From contig JAFFSR010000307.1 in assembly GCA_017163975.1 (NCBI GenBank), positions 2,491,001 through 2,555,000 on the forward strand: a DNA stretch of 64,000 nt, given 5' to 3'. Source of the stretch: Anastatus disparis (lineage: Eukaryota > Arthropoda > Insecta > Hymenoptera > Eupelmidae). The translations under genes were made by a program, and so were the position numbers. Positions 10,717 through 22,968 of this stretch are shown here, piece after piece; the first letter of the stretch is position 1; the number at the start of each line of letters is the position of its first letter. Below the pieces are notes generated by a model. It was given only the letters and a program-made list of their open reading frames with translations, ran no database searches and was not told the DNA's origin.

Positions 10717-13700
10717 TAGGGCTTCCACAAGATTCAAGATAAATATCGATATTGTATTGTATCGTCTTGAAAATCAAGACAAGATCGAGACAAAATTTGA
10801 ATAATTTATTCAATACAAAATCAAGATTTGTAAATCAAGAACATTTTCTTGACAAGATTTTTTGACAAGATCTTGCAAGATTCTTGTTATTGAAAACTTT
10901 TAATATACTACTGATTTAATTTTATTAATATTTATGTATTACAATAAATAATTACATTACTAATTACTTTATTACAAATCAATTTAACAAATACACTGTT
11001 TTAAATTAGATTTCATCCAAGAATTAATACAAATTAAACATCTGATTGCTTCATACTTCAAGGAACATCTGTCATTAGTGACTATAGCTGATGCTTCGGA
11101 GAATAGACGTTCTACTGGTACCGAACTTGGCATTATACACAAAAAATCTCTTGCCATTTTTGAGAGAGTTGGATAAAGTTGTGAGTTACTTTTCCACCAC
11201 TCCAAAATATTGGTATCTCCTGAAACCCTAGGTGTTTCAAAATAATTATCCAATTCCTTTTTTCAGTCAAAAGAACTTGTTTTTTTTTTACATAAATAGC
11301 ATCAAAATTTAAAAAATCATCATCTGTATTTATTTCTTCATTTTTGTTTATATTGATATTATGATACTTTTCATAATAAATCTCTTTGAAAATAGTTTCA
11401 AATTTTTTTAAAGCAGTGTGCTTTAAACTTTTACCCCTTTCGGTTGAATCAAAACTAATAATTTTATGTCTAGGATCCAAAATTAATACGACAGCATAAA
11501 TCCAGTTGCATTTTCGATAATGTTTAACTAATTTATCTCTTCCAGCTTGAAGCGCTAAAAGCAGTTTTTCATCGTCCAAGTTTCTATCTAATTTACTATC
11601 TAAATTTTTTATAATAAATTCAATTTTATCAAGTAACATATTTAAAACTACAACAGCGGAAGGTAAAGTTACTTTTTTCTCACTTGAGACTATCTTACAC
11701 ACTTGCTTAAAATATTTTAAAAATTCTAAAATATATCTTATGATAGACCATTCATTTTCCTTCACTTTGAATTCTTTCAATGCGGGACAATGTTCTCATA
11801 ACATCATTAGAGCTGGTTTTAATTTATACGCAACATCTAGCATATCACAGGTACTATTCCATCTAGTTCTGACGTCTAAAATAGGTTTTAAATATTGTAT
11901 ATTAACTGCTACACAAAAACTTTTTAATTTATTTGTTAAAACTTCAGATTGTCTTATTTTTTTACAAGTATTACGAACTTTTAAAATAAAACCAGCAAAA
12001 TCACCATTATTTTGGTCATTACAATCGATATTTTCAAATTCACATATCTCAGTATCTTCACTCGATATCTCTTCTACTACCAATTTGAAATTTTCTTCTG
12101 TTGGAATATTAATTTGTTTTAAAATATCTTGTACAGCTAAATTTAGAATGTGCGCATAGCATCTAAAATGTTGATCTTCATAATTAAAAGTTAAATGTTC
12201 TTTTTCCATTAATATACTTAATTCTTTCATAAAAGTATCATTGGCAGACGCGTTGTCAACTGTAATACCTTGAATACGGTCTTGTAACTCAAAAAATTTT
12301 ATAGTTTCAAAAAACAATGTTGCAATGTCACTACCTGTATGTTTACCTTGAGAAGCAACTAAATCCAACGCAAAAGATTGCATTTCCCAATCGTTATCAA
12401 TAAAGTGAATAGTTATACCATAAAATGAATTGAAACTTTTCGAAGACCAAGCATCGATAGTAAATGAAAATTTAGAAGAATTGATCTTAAGAATTTGTTT
12501 TAAATTTGATTGCATTTTTTCAAATTCAGTTATTGATTTTTGTCGCATTGACGTTTTTTTGGGCATCTTTATACCGTTATTAATTATTCCAAAAAAATTT
12601 TGCGTTACGTCATCGTCAAAAAAGTTAAACGGCAGATTTTTATACGCTAACCAACATACTGTAATTCTATTCATATCTACTGTTTTCTTGGGTTCCTGAA
12701 AACATATTTTTAATAAATAAATATAAATTGAAAATGTTTAATAAATAAAATTTTATGTATTAAATGGTAAATAAAATAAAATTATTTCGTTAAAATAGTC
12801 TATCTATTTAAAATTTAATTTCATTGAACTAGTTATACATTTATAATTAATTCGTTATATATTATTGTATTCAAAAAAATTTAGTGCGACACCCATAAAC
12901 ACGTTACTATTATAATTCGGAAAATCGCATCATGATCGCGTGATGTTTAGTGTTTATACGCGTAAAAACACCGCCTTACTTTATGCTTTGTTTTTATGCG
13001 CCGCGCAAAAAAAAAATAATTACAACATAAAAATTTTATTTATTTTTAATAATTTATTAAAATATATTTCAATTACCATTGAAAAATGATTTAATATTTT
13101 TGGCTGTTTTTGTACTGCATCGTCTTCATCAGGAAAAAATTGCCTATATTCATTTTTATGTGAAATTTTCAAATGACTTTTTAATCCTGTTGTATTTGCG
13201 TTTTTTGGTTTAATTATTTTTGAAATAGATTTACTTTCACATAATAAACATATTCCAATCTTTTCATTGTCTTCAACGACATAACGAAAAAATTTTTCAT
13301 AACGAATTTTAACTTTTGTCTCTGACACTACACTCGTAATAACACTTTCATTGTCTTTTTCATGAGGAATCACAAAATTTTCATCACTTCGTTCATCAGA
13401 TGTTTTGTTTTCTTGATCAAATTCATTCATGAAATTGACTTTTTCAATGCTTTCAAATTGACCAGTTTTGATATTTTTGTTTTGTATTGAAGTATGACTT
13501 TTTGTACATTTCATCTTAATTATATTTCTTTATTTTTCAAGTGAATAATTGAAAATTAAAATAACTGCTATAAAAACCCGTATTCAACTGCTTTTATTGC
13601 AAACATCGACAAGTTTTAGTTGCGTTTATTTTAAAAATTGGATCTGTAGACTAGCACTAAGAAACAATATTGCTCTATCTGTCTCGCTCTTATAGAATAG

Positions 13701-14336
13701 ATGGCACGCATGTAAAGTTTACTCTTTTGTAGTAGTTCCTATTTTAGCCATCTCATTTAATTTACAACGTATTTTATGGCGCCACTTGAGGTTTTAAAAT
13801 GACGAATTCAACGATGTTCAATATTTGGTTTATTTAATAAGTTTTTAAAAAATGTGTTTATTTAATTTTTCTATATAATATTATTATTGATGTCAAACAT
13901 TTTAATAAACAATTTTTTTACGTGCATTACTTCAAAATTAATTTTCAAAAATTTATTGAATATTTTTTATTTTACTTACTTCTTTTCATTGAAATATAAT
14001 TATTTTTGTAATTATTATAGTTTATATTTTGAAGATATAGAAAATACTCATACAATACGTGATTGTGTAGCATATTGTTTTAAAAAATAAAACAATAACA
14101 AAATTAATATTTATTTATGATTGATGCATATGATATTGCGAAATAAAATACTAAATGAAAAATTGACCTCAAGATCAAGATTTTTTGTAGCAAGAATAAA
14201 AATCTTCAAGACAAGAGCGATATCTCTAATGTCAATATTTCGACAAGATCAAGACAATATTATGAATGACAATATTTTTTAAGCACAAGACAATATTTTA
14301 TAAAATATCGTATTGTCTTGTATTGTGGAAGCCCTA
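10717..14336 (-). mobile_element. hAT transposon with perfect 8-bp target duplication
   Basis: A 3620-bp DNA transposon. Terminal inverted repeats TAGGGCTTCCACA / TGTGGAAGCCCTA are flanked by GAAACCGA on both sides (10709-10716 and 14337-14344), the 8-bp duplication expected for hAT. Both ends carry many subterminal CAAGAC / ATATTGT motifs, the likely transposase binding sites. Inside is a two-exon transposase on the minus strand. The intact ends and duplication suggest a fairly recent insertion, although the gene is broken. Confidence 0.95.
10984..13514 (-). pseudogene. hAT transposase (BED finger, RNase H fold, dimerisation domain), two exons
   Basis: Exon 1 runs from ATG 13514 to 13077 and holds a BED-type zinc finger (CLLC, then HLKISH). 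The ORF then meets a GT donor, and an intron 13076-12696 ends in TTTTCAG. Splicing keeps phase 0, with codon GAA first in exon 2. Exon 2 (12695 to 10984) has the RNase H-like core (FTIDAW, GITVDNASAND, CYAHILNL) and a C-terminal dimerisation segment (SSVPVERLFSEAS) that should carry the catalytic glutamate. Breaks: an in-frame TGA at 11796-11798 and a one-base frameshift near 11260. It cuts and pastes hAT DNA in the nucleus. It is now presumably inactive but could be close to its original sequence. Confidence 0.9.
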
Positions 14337-14447
14337 GAAACCGACATCTCCGTTTATGATAACAATTGAAAATTGAATTATATTTCTCTTACGAATTTAA
14401 CACTTGTGTTTATTCTCCTAACCAAATATGAAGATGAAACTAATAAG

Positions 14448-15832
14448 AAGAGTACCCCGTTCCGAATCCATTTCCTAGAGGGCTCAAACTACAGAATATG
14501 ATTCTTTGGTGAAAAAAAATGAACCCGTGTTCTTTCTTTGGTGCTAATAGGCTTTAGAAACAAAGATGTAGACATTTTTTCAAAAATATAGTAAAAATAA
14601 GCGTTTCTAAGAACTTAAATAGCTAAAGTGATAATCTCACAGAAAAATGTGAGATATTAAACAGTACAAATTACTTAAATTTAAGCCTTATTACATCAAA
14701 AAAGCTTACATTGTTCCAAAATTACAAGCAATTTTCAATTAAGTTTTAAGTCTTGACTTTCACCAGAACTAAATTAAAATGAATATGTTTGCATATTGAT
14801 CATTATTTAAGTACTACTATAAATAAGTAGATTTAGTTAGATTTAAAATGTTTAAGTGAAGAATTAAATAATAGTTAAATAATATAGATATTTTGAAAAG
14901 ATGTATGAAATCTAGTGGTGGAAAAGCTTCACCAATATTTGATCGAGTGAGATCGCTCTCACTATTGGGATTATTAAAGGATATTTTATAATAATTTAAA
15001 TAAAGAGTATATCGTATATTCTTACTATATATTCTTATATTTTCAAGTAGATAAGCGCTAAGTACGGGTAGACAAAAATGAATTGGCACAATTTTATAGA
15101 CACTCGAGTTTATTAATATTTTTTAAAATTTTATAATAATTGATTTTACACGTGTATATTTAGACAATAAATAATAATATATAAAACTCACAATGAAGAT
15201 TGCTACTGAAATATAAAATCCAGCTTACGGGAAGTGTAAACTTATTACCAAAAAAGAATCCCGGGGTAGTGCTGATTTTCATCAGTTTCATTCGGCTTTT
15301 ATAACAAGATTTTGTTTATAAGATTTCATTGCCTTTTAAATTATTCAATTTATCATTTTTCTTATGTTCAATAATTTTTTTCGAAATGTGTGTCTTAATT
15401 TAATGATTCGCTTGGTAATTTCGAAATATACGTTCTGGTTTTTCTTTTTGGACTAGTTAATTTTATGTTTAGCTTGGCAAATTCTTTCATTGATCAATAA
15501 CTGTGCATGTTTGAATTATTAAATTTAAAATGAAAGGTACGTTGTGACGTAACAGGCACAGCTTTTCAACCACAAGAGCTTTTTTAATGCAAAAAAGCTT
15601 AAATTAAAGTATTTATTTTGTACTTTGTTTTATTTTCCTGTTACATTTTTAGTTAATTAACTATTTAAGTTCTTACAAATGCTTCTTTTTACTATATTTT
15701 TTTTAAAATGTCTATATCTCTGTCTTTAGAGTCTATCAGCACAAAAGAAAAAAAACACTGGCTCATTTTCTTCATCGAAGAATCATATCCAGTAGTTTCA
15801 GCCAAATCCGTTTTCCAGAGGTGAGGTACTCT
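14448..15832. mobile_element. old foldback element, about 1.4 kb
   Basis: Outer segments starting AAGAGTACC (14448) are inverted at 15832 (GGTACTCTCTT). The similarity continues inward for some 350 bases per side (for example GGTGCTAATAGGC against the complement of GTCTATCAGCACA) but with many mismatches and indels. No coding potential is visible. It is an eroded non-autonomous element of unknown superfamily. Confidence 0.6.
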
Positions 15833-16138
15833 CTTTGTAAGTGGAAGTACGAAGATAGCATGAATTTTATTCTTTTTCCCTCATTATTTTACATGATTAA
15901 CGTTCTAATGTAATCAGGCTTCTAATTCCAAGTAAAAAATAAACTTAAAGTAGAGATTCACGGAAAGGATAGAGACTATTCAGGTTTCTTAATATTCTCT
16001 TCAGTTCATATCTAGATAATTCTTTTCGTAAGCGATCAATAACGAGTGATGGACTATCAAAACAACACGAAATAAAATACAGTGGCTATAGCAAATGTGG
16101 AATCCAGCCGTGCTCAGCAAAAATTGAATATTATTTAA

Positions 16139-16489
16139 CAGTAGGTCGTATTCAGTAGGTCGTATTGTCCTTGTTTAATTGAGTTTTTTGTAATTTATTC
16201 AAGTATTAATCGATGTATCTGCAAATTAAAGGTTGAGCGCAATAGATATTATTATTATTATAAATATTTATGCACGAGAAAAAAAATTCTACTGAATTGT
16301 TTTTGAGAAAACTAAGGAACGCAAAAATATTATAAACATAATCTTTTACTTTAGCGTTCTGTACTTTTCTCAAAAACAATGCATAATCATATCTATTGTG
16401 CTAAACCATCAATTTGTAGAGACATCGATTAATACTTGAGTAAATAACAAAAAACTCTATAAGACAAGAATAGCGAATCCGGCCTATTC
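16139..16489. mobile_element. TTAA MITE, family A, copy 2 (shortened hairpin)
   Basis: Flanked by TTAA at 16135-16138 and 16490-16493. It has the same internal hairpin motifs as the copy at 9072 but has lost part of one hairpin arm and has an altered left end. Confidence 0.7.
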
Positions 16490-16721
16490 TTAATAAATTT
16501 TTCACAAACAAATGTAAATAAAAAAAACACGGGAGTTTTTTCCATTTTCTTGTGATTGGCAAAGTCTATTTGATGCTACCAGTCTAGTTTTTGCTTGAGT
16601 TCTAATGGGTTAATGTGACTATCGAAAAAACAGAGTATCATTAGTTTCTACTCAGACCTAAGATCTTCCCATTTTTATTTTAAAATAATTCATTTATTGA
16701 ATGATTGGTCATAAGAATGTA

Positions 16722-17846
16722 CAGTACCGCTCAAAAGTTCGTAAAAAAATTTTTTTTAACTCAAATTCAAACTTCGATATTTCAGATACGGCTCAATGAA
16801 TTTAAAAAATCCGGACGGCGTTTGATAGATCAGACAAAATACTATTTTTTTATGTCCTGCCTAATATTTTTATCTTTTTTTCAACTCTATTTTTAATGAT
16901 TGAAAAATTTTTTATTTTTAAATTTTAATCAATCAAATGTAACTTTTTAAGTAATTAATAAAATTCAAAAATTCGAACGCGACTAGAAAGTAGAGTAAAT
17001 TTTCTAAATCTTTATGTTAATTGATTTTTTTATATCTATTTCCTGCGTGTAGCTAAAAATGCGCAAAAATGGAATGTACAATAAAATCAGTTTTAGATAT
17101 GATAATATTTTCCAATGTCGCGAGTCTATTTTTGTTTACATTCAAATCTGTAGTTCGTATATACATACGAAGAATCAAATTTGTAAATAATTTTAATTCA
17201 TTCAAAAAAAGGACACTATCATTTATAATAATTGTGATAAAATTTGTGATAATTTTGTTAAAAGTATACAGTAACGTTCAAAAGTTCGTAAAAAATATTT
17301 TTTTTCAGAAACTCAACTTCAAACTGCGATATTTCGGAAATGGCTCGATAAATTTCAAAAATCCGGACGGCGTTTAAAAGATTAGACGAAGTACTATCTT
17401 TTTTTATCCTTCTAATGTAAACAAAAATAGACTCGCGACATTGGAAAATATTATCATATCTAAAACTGATTTTCTTGTACTTTCCATTTTTGCGCATTTT
17501 TAGCTACACGCAGGAAATAGATACAAAAAAATCATTGAATATAAAAATTTAGGAAATTCACTCTACGTTTCAATCGCGTTCGAATTTTTTAATTTTATCA
17601 ATTTCTTAAAAAGTTATGTTTGATTGATTGAAATTTAAAAATTAGTAAAAATAAACATTTTTTCAATCATTATATATAGAGTTAAAAAAAATGATAAAAA
17701 TATTTGGCAGGACACAAAAAAATAGTATTTTGTCTGATCTTCCAAACGCCGTCCAGATTTTTTAAATTCATCGAGCCGTTTCCGAAATATCGCAGTTAGA
17801 AGTTGAGTAGAAAAAAAAAAATTTTACAAACTTTTGAGCAGTACTG
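16722..17846. mobile_element. Tc1/mariner-type foldback element with an extra internal end
   Basis: Ends CAGTACCGCTCAAAAGTTCG and its inverted form (CTTTTGAGCAGTACTG) are flanked by TA (16720-16721, 17847-17848). The two arms pair over several hundred bases. In the loop, 17265-17420 contains a second copy of the terminal segment in the same orientation as the left end, so the element looks like a fusion or partial duplication of two ends. No transposase is seen. It lies 250 bp upstream of the UQCR11 exon, presumably in its last intron. Confidence 0.75.
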
Positions 17847-18098
17847 TAATTTTTTAATATAATTTTAAAATGATTGGAGTTGCATACAATGATTGACTAC
17901 TAAACTATAATTTCTAGAATTTAAAATTTTATAAGCAAAAGCTAAACTTTATTTTGTTTTTTTAACTTTAAAATATATTTATATTTTAATTAAGTAAATA
18001 AGATATTAGTTACTATAATTCATTATATTTGATTAAGTAAATAAGACATTACTTATTATTATTATTAACATAATCGTTGACTTGTCTTTTCTTTTTAG

Positions 18099-18213
18099 GA
18101 TTCCGTCTGCTATTACGTATGGAACAGGTGCCAGTTTAGCTGTTCTTTATTTCACTGATTGGAAGCTAGTCCTGCAATATGTACCTTATTATAGAGGAAA
18201 ATTCCAAAATTGA
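18099..18213 (+). CDS. UQCR11: UQCR11 (complex III subunit 10), terminal coding exon
   Basis: A small single-span subunit of the ubiquinol-cytochrome c reductase of the mitochondrial inner membrane. A polypyrimidine tract and AG (18098) precede the exon. The first base completes a codon (intron phase 2), then 37 codons run to TGA at 18211-18213. The peptide starts IPSAITYGTGASLAVLYF, then TDWKLVLQYVPYY and GKF. The TDW...VPY...GKF pattern and the membrane-spanning stretch match the C-terminal two thirds of animal UQCR11. If the preceding codon is TGG, the usual W-(V/I)-P junction would be restored. I could not find the upstream exon, which may lie beyond the transposons to the left. This is the only host gene piece I am confident of in the window. 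Confidence 0.85.
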
Positions 18214-18313
18214 TGATGTGATGCTAAAGAAATAGTAGAAGTGCATGGTTTTTTAACTTTTAGTGAATCATATTATAAAATTATGTAATAAGTGAATATT
18301 TCTGTATACTGTA

Positions 18314-18319
18314 AATAAA
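18314..18319 (+). terminator. poly(A) signal of UQCR11
   Basis: AATAAA about 100 bp after the stop codon in AT-rich 3' UTR. Confidence 0.6.
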
Positions 18320-19479
18320 AATTAATAGTTCAAAAAACTAAAATGTTACTTTATCACTAAAAATGTACTTAATATATTACATTAACGTAAGATCAGCAAG
18401 TTTCTACCACACCAATTCCTATTTCGTAGCAAAAAAAGATATTTTCTAGATTTATGCTGAAGATTAAAATAATGAATTCGATTGTATATTAAAGCTTTTA
18501 TGTGTGAAAAGCAGAAATGTTTGTATCCATCAGTAAACGAATAATCTAATAATAGACTATTAACCTTTCAATTCCCTACATCCAAAAATAATTTAATTAT
18601 AATTCAGGACAAATTCATAAATGATGTAGAACCATTTTAAAAATATTTTATACAAAATGGAAATTTTTTAATTTTATATGTCTCTTTCTCATTGATATTG
18701 TTTGATAAATCAAATTCATCTTATGTTAAATAATGAAAACAATAATTAAAAGTTATTTTTAAAGTCTATTTTTAAGTCAATGGATTACTAAAAATTAAAA
18801 TAAAAAAATTTGCATTCAGGCATAACACGCATTAAAAACAAAGTTTCTGTGTTCTGGAAATTTTTATAAAAATTACTTTTTCTCATCCTCAAGTGAAAAT
18901 TACATTCTTATTCTCAGTTTGGATGCATAATAAACGGAGTATTAACCTTCTAAACATGTCACGTGGTAATACGCATTCTTCTTGACGCTTGCGCAACTCG
19001 ACTTTCTGCTCTGTTTTTATGTCTTTTCTAGAAACTTTTTCAGAACATAGTACAGGTTACTGCTAAACCAGTGAAAAAGGGCGCGTCAACTCCCAACGCC
19101 CTCGCTTGAACCTTTGACACGTCAAAAGTGTGAGAGCTTTGATGCTGACTCCTTGCACTCCTATTCTTTTACATAACCAGGCAGAGAATCAACGTCTACT
19201 CCTTTTTTCCTCTTTGCTTACCATTGACTTCAGCTTTCAGTTAAAAGCGTCAGGTCCGCTTTCTTAATATATCTAAATATTCTGAACATAAATAATAATG
19301 CTAATAATGTAACACCACCTCCATAGTTTAAACATTTCAAAAGAATGCCTTTGCTTCTTTTCAAAATCAAATGCTTAGCTCTAGTCAATCTCTATCTATT
19401 GACACTGACAATCTTTGACGTCAAACAACCGAATCATCCATGAAATTAACTAATATTGAGACTCCTATACAGAAAGTTC
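18320..19479. other. intergenic, downstream of UQCR11
   Basis: Mostly AT-rich. From about 18950 the composition becomes more balanced and may include eroded 5' parts of the CR1 relic that follows, but I cannot align it by eye. Confidence 0.4.
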
Positions 19480-19963
19480 ATATTAAATGTGCTACCACTT
19501 CAAGCCGCTTAGATGTACACATTCAAAAAGCAGAGAGTTTATTCCCAAATACTTTCAGAGATCCCTTTGAACTACTAGTGAAGGGATGTACCATAAACTG
19601 TTGACAAACTCAATATTGATAATTTTATGAGAGTATTCTGCATTAGACCTTAGTACAAACAAAAATCATTTTATCAGCTCTCGTATATAGTCTCCTTTAT
19701 CCAAATCTGGTAATCATAATGCCAGTGATGAGTCTGATGGTAAGGTTGTGGTAATTTAGTGCTCTTCTAAACTTATTCGCAATAGAACAGTAGAAGCAGC
19801 TTCTGAATGAGAAGAGATTATAAAACCAAAAATCCTTGGCACAGGTAATAAGTTTAAAATATTTATACGAGCTCTTTAGCCTAAAGAGACTTACTTATTG
19901 TTTTTAAAAGAAAAGAACACTGCAAGGGAGCGCCATTATCCAAGTCCTATTGTAGTGAATTAA

Positions 19964-20773
19964 GAACATGACGAAGTTGCTCACCTTCTAATAATATTTC
20001 CAATCCTAACTTATGAATAAAATATGCGTTTAATCGAATTTTTTTACTATAAAGAAAAAATTTGTAAGATTAAACTCTAGTGCCGACAACTCAAGAAATC
20101 CACCAAAATACTATACATAATAAGTTAAAATAAAAACTTTCAATGTATCGTATTTTAAGGTTAGGTTTGTTGAGCTTCATATCTAATTCCCAATCCAAGC
20201 TCATAAAAAAATAACAAGTCCAAATGATTTTTTATTTAAAAAAAAATTATTGTATTAATATAGCTTTAGTGAAGACAAGTCATTATATTTGTTTAATTTA
20301 TGAATTTAACGGCATGTCGGAGCTGCAGCAATCGAGTTTTGCTTTTTTTATTTTATCAATATCTTTTTAAATTCTTAAATTAAACAAATATAATGACTTG
20401 TCCGCACTAAAGCTATATTTATACAATAATTTGTGTTAAAATAAAAAATCATTTGGACTTGTTATTTTTTTATGAGCTTGGATTGGAAATTAGATATCAA
20501 ACTCGACAAACCTAACCTTAAAATACGATATATTGAAAGTTTGTATTATAACTTTGTATGTATAATATTTTGGTGGATTTCTTGAGTTGTCCGCACTAGA
20601 GTTTAATCTTACAAATTTTTTCTTTGTAGCAAAGAAACTCGATTAAACGCATCGTTTATTCATAAGTTAAGATTGGAAATATTATTAGAAGGTGGACAGC
20701 TTCGTCATGCTCTTAAAAACATATTGATAAAATAAAAAAAGCAAAACTTAATTGCTGCAGCTCCGACATCCCG
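19964..20773. mobile_element. TTAA MITE, family C, outer copy split by a second copy
   Basis: Flanked by TTAA at 19960-19963 and a degenerate TCAA at 20774-20777. It begins GAACATGACGAAG and ends CAGCTCCGACATCCCG. Its own sequence is 19964-20309 plus 20717-20773, together 403 bp, the same length as the uninterrupted copy at 55301-55702. It sits inside the LINE relic. Confidence 0.85.
20310..20712. mobile_element. TTAA MITE, family C, copy inserted into its own family member
   Basis: A 403-bp copy in reverse orientation to the outer one, bounded by TTAA at 20306-20309 and 20713-20716. It begins CGGCATGTCGGAGCTGCAG and ends CAGCTTCGTCATGCTC. Removing it with one TTAA rejoins the outer copy exactly. 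Confidence 0.88.
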
Positions 20774-21380
20774 TCAAAGAATTTTCATGTGATAATCTAA
20801 GGATTCAATTTTGATCTCAATTGCATCTGAGACTGATTTGAAGCGCCTGTCTCTGCATAAAAAATCAGTTTTTCGTGACTCGCAGGGTCTTCTAGAGCCC
20901 AATGTGTTGTCCAAAGATCACTCTAACAATTGTTTTGATGTTCGTTATTCAAATGTGAACAGATAGAAAATAAATTTTAATTTAGCGAATTTTAACTTTT
21001 TACTAGCAGTATTAAGGATTTTGATATTTTGGCCATCAAGGAAACATTTCTCACGAACATTGATACTAGTCCCACAGTTGAAATAGAGGGTTGTGATCTC
21101 TTTTGACTAGACAGGCGGTGGTATTGCAGCATATGTGCGAAATTTCTACAAGTAGTGCTTGCATAGTTAGACCCACTCTTTTAGAACGTGCTTGAATTTT
21201 CAATAATCTGAATTAATGATGGCGTAAATACTATTTTGTCCAGTGTAATATATTTTAGACTGCTATTTTAGACTTGCCAAAAGCATCTTCCTTGAAAATT
21301 TTTTTAATGCATATCTAACTACGCTCATGACTTCATAATCATTATTGTTACCGACGATTCTAAGGGAAAATACTAAGGTG

Positions 21381-21697
21381 TATCGACGTCCTGAACAAAA
21401 AGTAACATCTTTCAGACCTTGACGAAAACTAACACCGTTGGAAGCTTCTGACAAAAAATAACACGGTTTTTAATCCCTTAACGAAGAAAAACGCCAGTTT
21501 TTAAGCGCTGTCGAAGTCTAACATTCCTCACCGACAGCTGACGAAAAGTAACACCACTCGGAAGCAGCGTTTTATACGAGTTGTGTTACTCTTCATTAGA
21601 CGGTGTGAATGACGTTAGTATTCGCCAGACGTTTTAAACTATGTTAATTTTCGTCAGATGTTTTGGACAGTGTTACTCTTCGTCCGGGGCGTCGATA
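21381..21697. repeat. small foldback built of degenerate 28-31 bp tandem repeats
   Basis: The left half has about six imperfect direct units of the form GACGAAAAGTAACAC plus spacer. The right half has similar units in inverted orientation (GTGTTACTCTTCGTC). The outer ends match as TATCGACG...CGTCGATA. Terminal inverted repeats made of tandem repeats are the hallmark of Foldback-type elements. There is no coding sequence. Confidence 0.6.
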
Positions 21698-21699
21698 TG

Positions 21700-21895
21700 A
21701 TTTATATATAGTTACCAACAATGTCATTTTCCAAATTGTTAATTTTTATTCAAAAATTTCCCTAAATATCTCTATATTAGGCCTTTTAATGATAAAAATA
21801 AAAGGCTGCAATATAAAGATATTTTTAAAATTTTTGGATTGAGAATCAAAATTTTGGAAAACTGTAATTTCGGTATTTTACATTCCCTTAATATC
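21700..21895. repeat. short palindromic repeat, copy 1 (second copy at 43075-43255)
   Basis: Contains TATCTCTATATTAGGCCTTTTA facing AAAAGGCTGCAATATAAAGATA and ends with ACATTCCCTTAAT. A similar sequence occurs inside the mariner-like element at 43075-43255. It is probably a small MITE family. Confidence 0.4.
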
Positions 21896-22202
21896 AATTT
21901 ATTGAAGGTTTATTTTTTCTTTGAGTGCCTTAGATGATTTCTTGATTCGCTTTTTATATCTTTAGTTCCTTCTGATGGATTATGTATTCGCTAGAAAAAA
22001 ATAAAATGGATACGTAGCTTCATATATTTGCAATTCATGACAAATCTGTTCATGTTTCTTATTATAAATCAGCATCACATTTTATAGTAGATCATTATTT
22101 AATTGAACTGAATATCAACATGTTTGAACCAACTAAAATTAAGTCTTATCTACTTAGATATTTTAAGAATTGCGATCTTGTAGCTCTGAAACAATCTCTT
22201 AA

Positions 22203-22577
22203 GAGCAGGCCGGAGCAGATTCGATACCGACCGAGAATCGAAAATCCTTTGTTTAATTTTCTCGTACTATACATAATGGAATGCATTAAAATTTTAAATA
22301 CATTCACGGAATTTATTTCTCTATTGCGCTCGCCAAAAATAATTGAAGAAAATTTTTTTTAATTAAAAGTGTTATAGTACAGCTGTTTATTAAACTCTAA
22401 GTACGGTTACTCACTTTTCGTTTAGAATATGGTGAATTTTATGAAAAAAACATCTACTATACAATCATGTATGTATAAGAAATTGTGCTCGATAACAATT
22501 TCTTTTGAAAACAGTATAATTATTTTATTTATGATGAAATAACATTTTCATTTCTCGGTCGGTAATCAAAACTACTC
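22203..22577. mobile_element. TTAA MITE, family B, copy 1
   Basis: Left flank TTAA (22199-22202). It starts GAGCAGGCCGGAGCAG and carries a hairpin-poor AT-rich core with TAATGGAATGCATTA and GTACGGTTACT. Its right end shares a TTTA (22578-22581) with the next copy, giving a head-to-tail tandem pair. Confidence 0.8.
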
Positions 22578-22581
22578 TTTA

Positions 22582-22964
22582 GAGCAGGCTGGATCAGATT
22601 CGATACCGACTGAGGATCGAAAATCCGTTGTTTAATTTTTTCCTACTATACGTAATGGGATGCATTAAAATTTTAAATACATTCACGAAATTTATTTCTC
22701 TATTCCACTCGCCAAAATAATTGAAGAAAATTTTAAAAAATAAAAAATTTTATATTTCAATGTTTATTAAACTCTAAGTACGGTTACTTACTTTTTGTTT
22801 AAAATATGGTGAATATTATGAAAAAAACATTTATGATACAATCATGTACGTATAAAAAATTGCGCTCGGTAACAATTTCTTTTGAAAACAGTATAATTAT
22901 TTTATTTATGATAAAATAACATTTTTACTTCTTGGTTGGTGATCAAATTTGCTCCGGCCTACTC
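22582..22964. mobile_element. TTAA MITE, family B, copy 2 (tandem with copy 1)
   Basis: Same orientation and content as copy 1. Right flank TTAA at 22965-22968. Confidence 0.8.
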
Positions 22965-22968
22965 TTAA

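Larger units (their letters stand above)
19480..21170 (+). pseudogene. CR1-like LINE relic: ORF1 C-terminal part and ORF2 endonuclease start
   Basis: Decayed plus-strand relative of the LINE at the left of the window. Near 19500 a frame reads SSRLDVHIQKAESL then DPFELLVKG, parallel to SDRLDEHIATC then DTYEVLFSG in that ORF1. Near 19860-19960, KFKIFIRAL followed by KETYLLF and HYPSPIV parallels the KIFARPIWPKPVFELL segment. After an interruption by TTAA MITEs (19964-20773), 20940-21160 reads YSNVNR, then DILAIKETFLTNIDTSPTVE, then GGGIAAYVRNF, which are endonuclease motifs. Several frameshifts and stops show that it is old. Confidence 0.65.
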
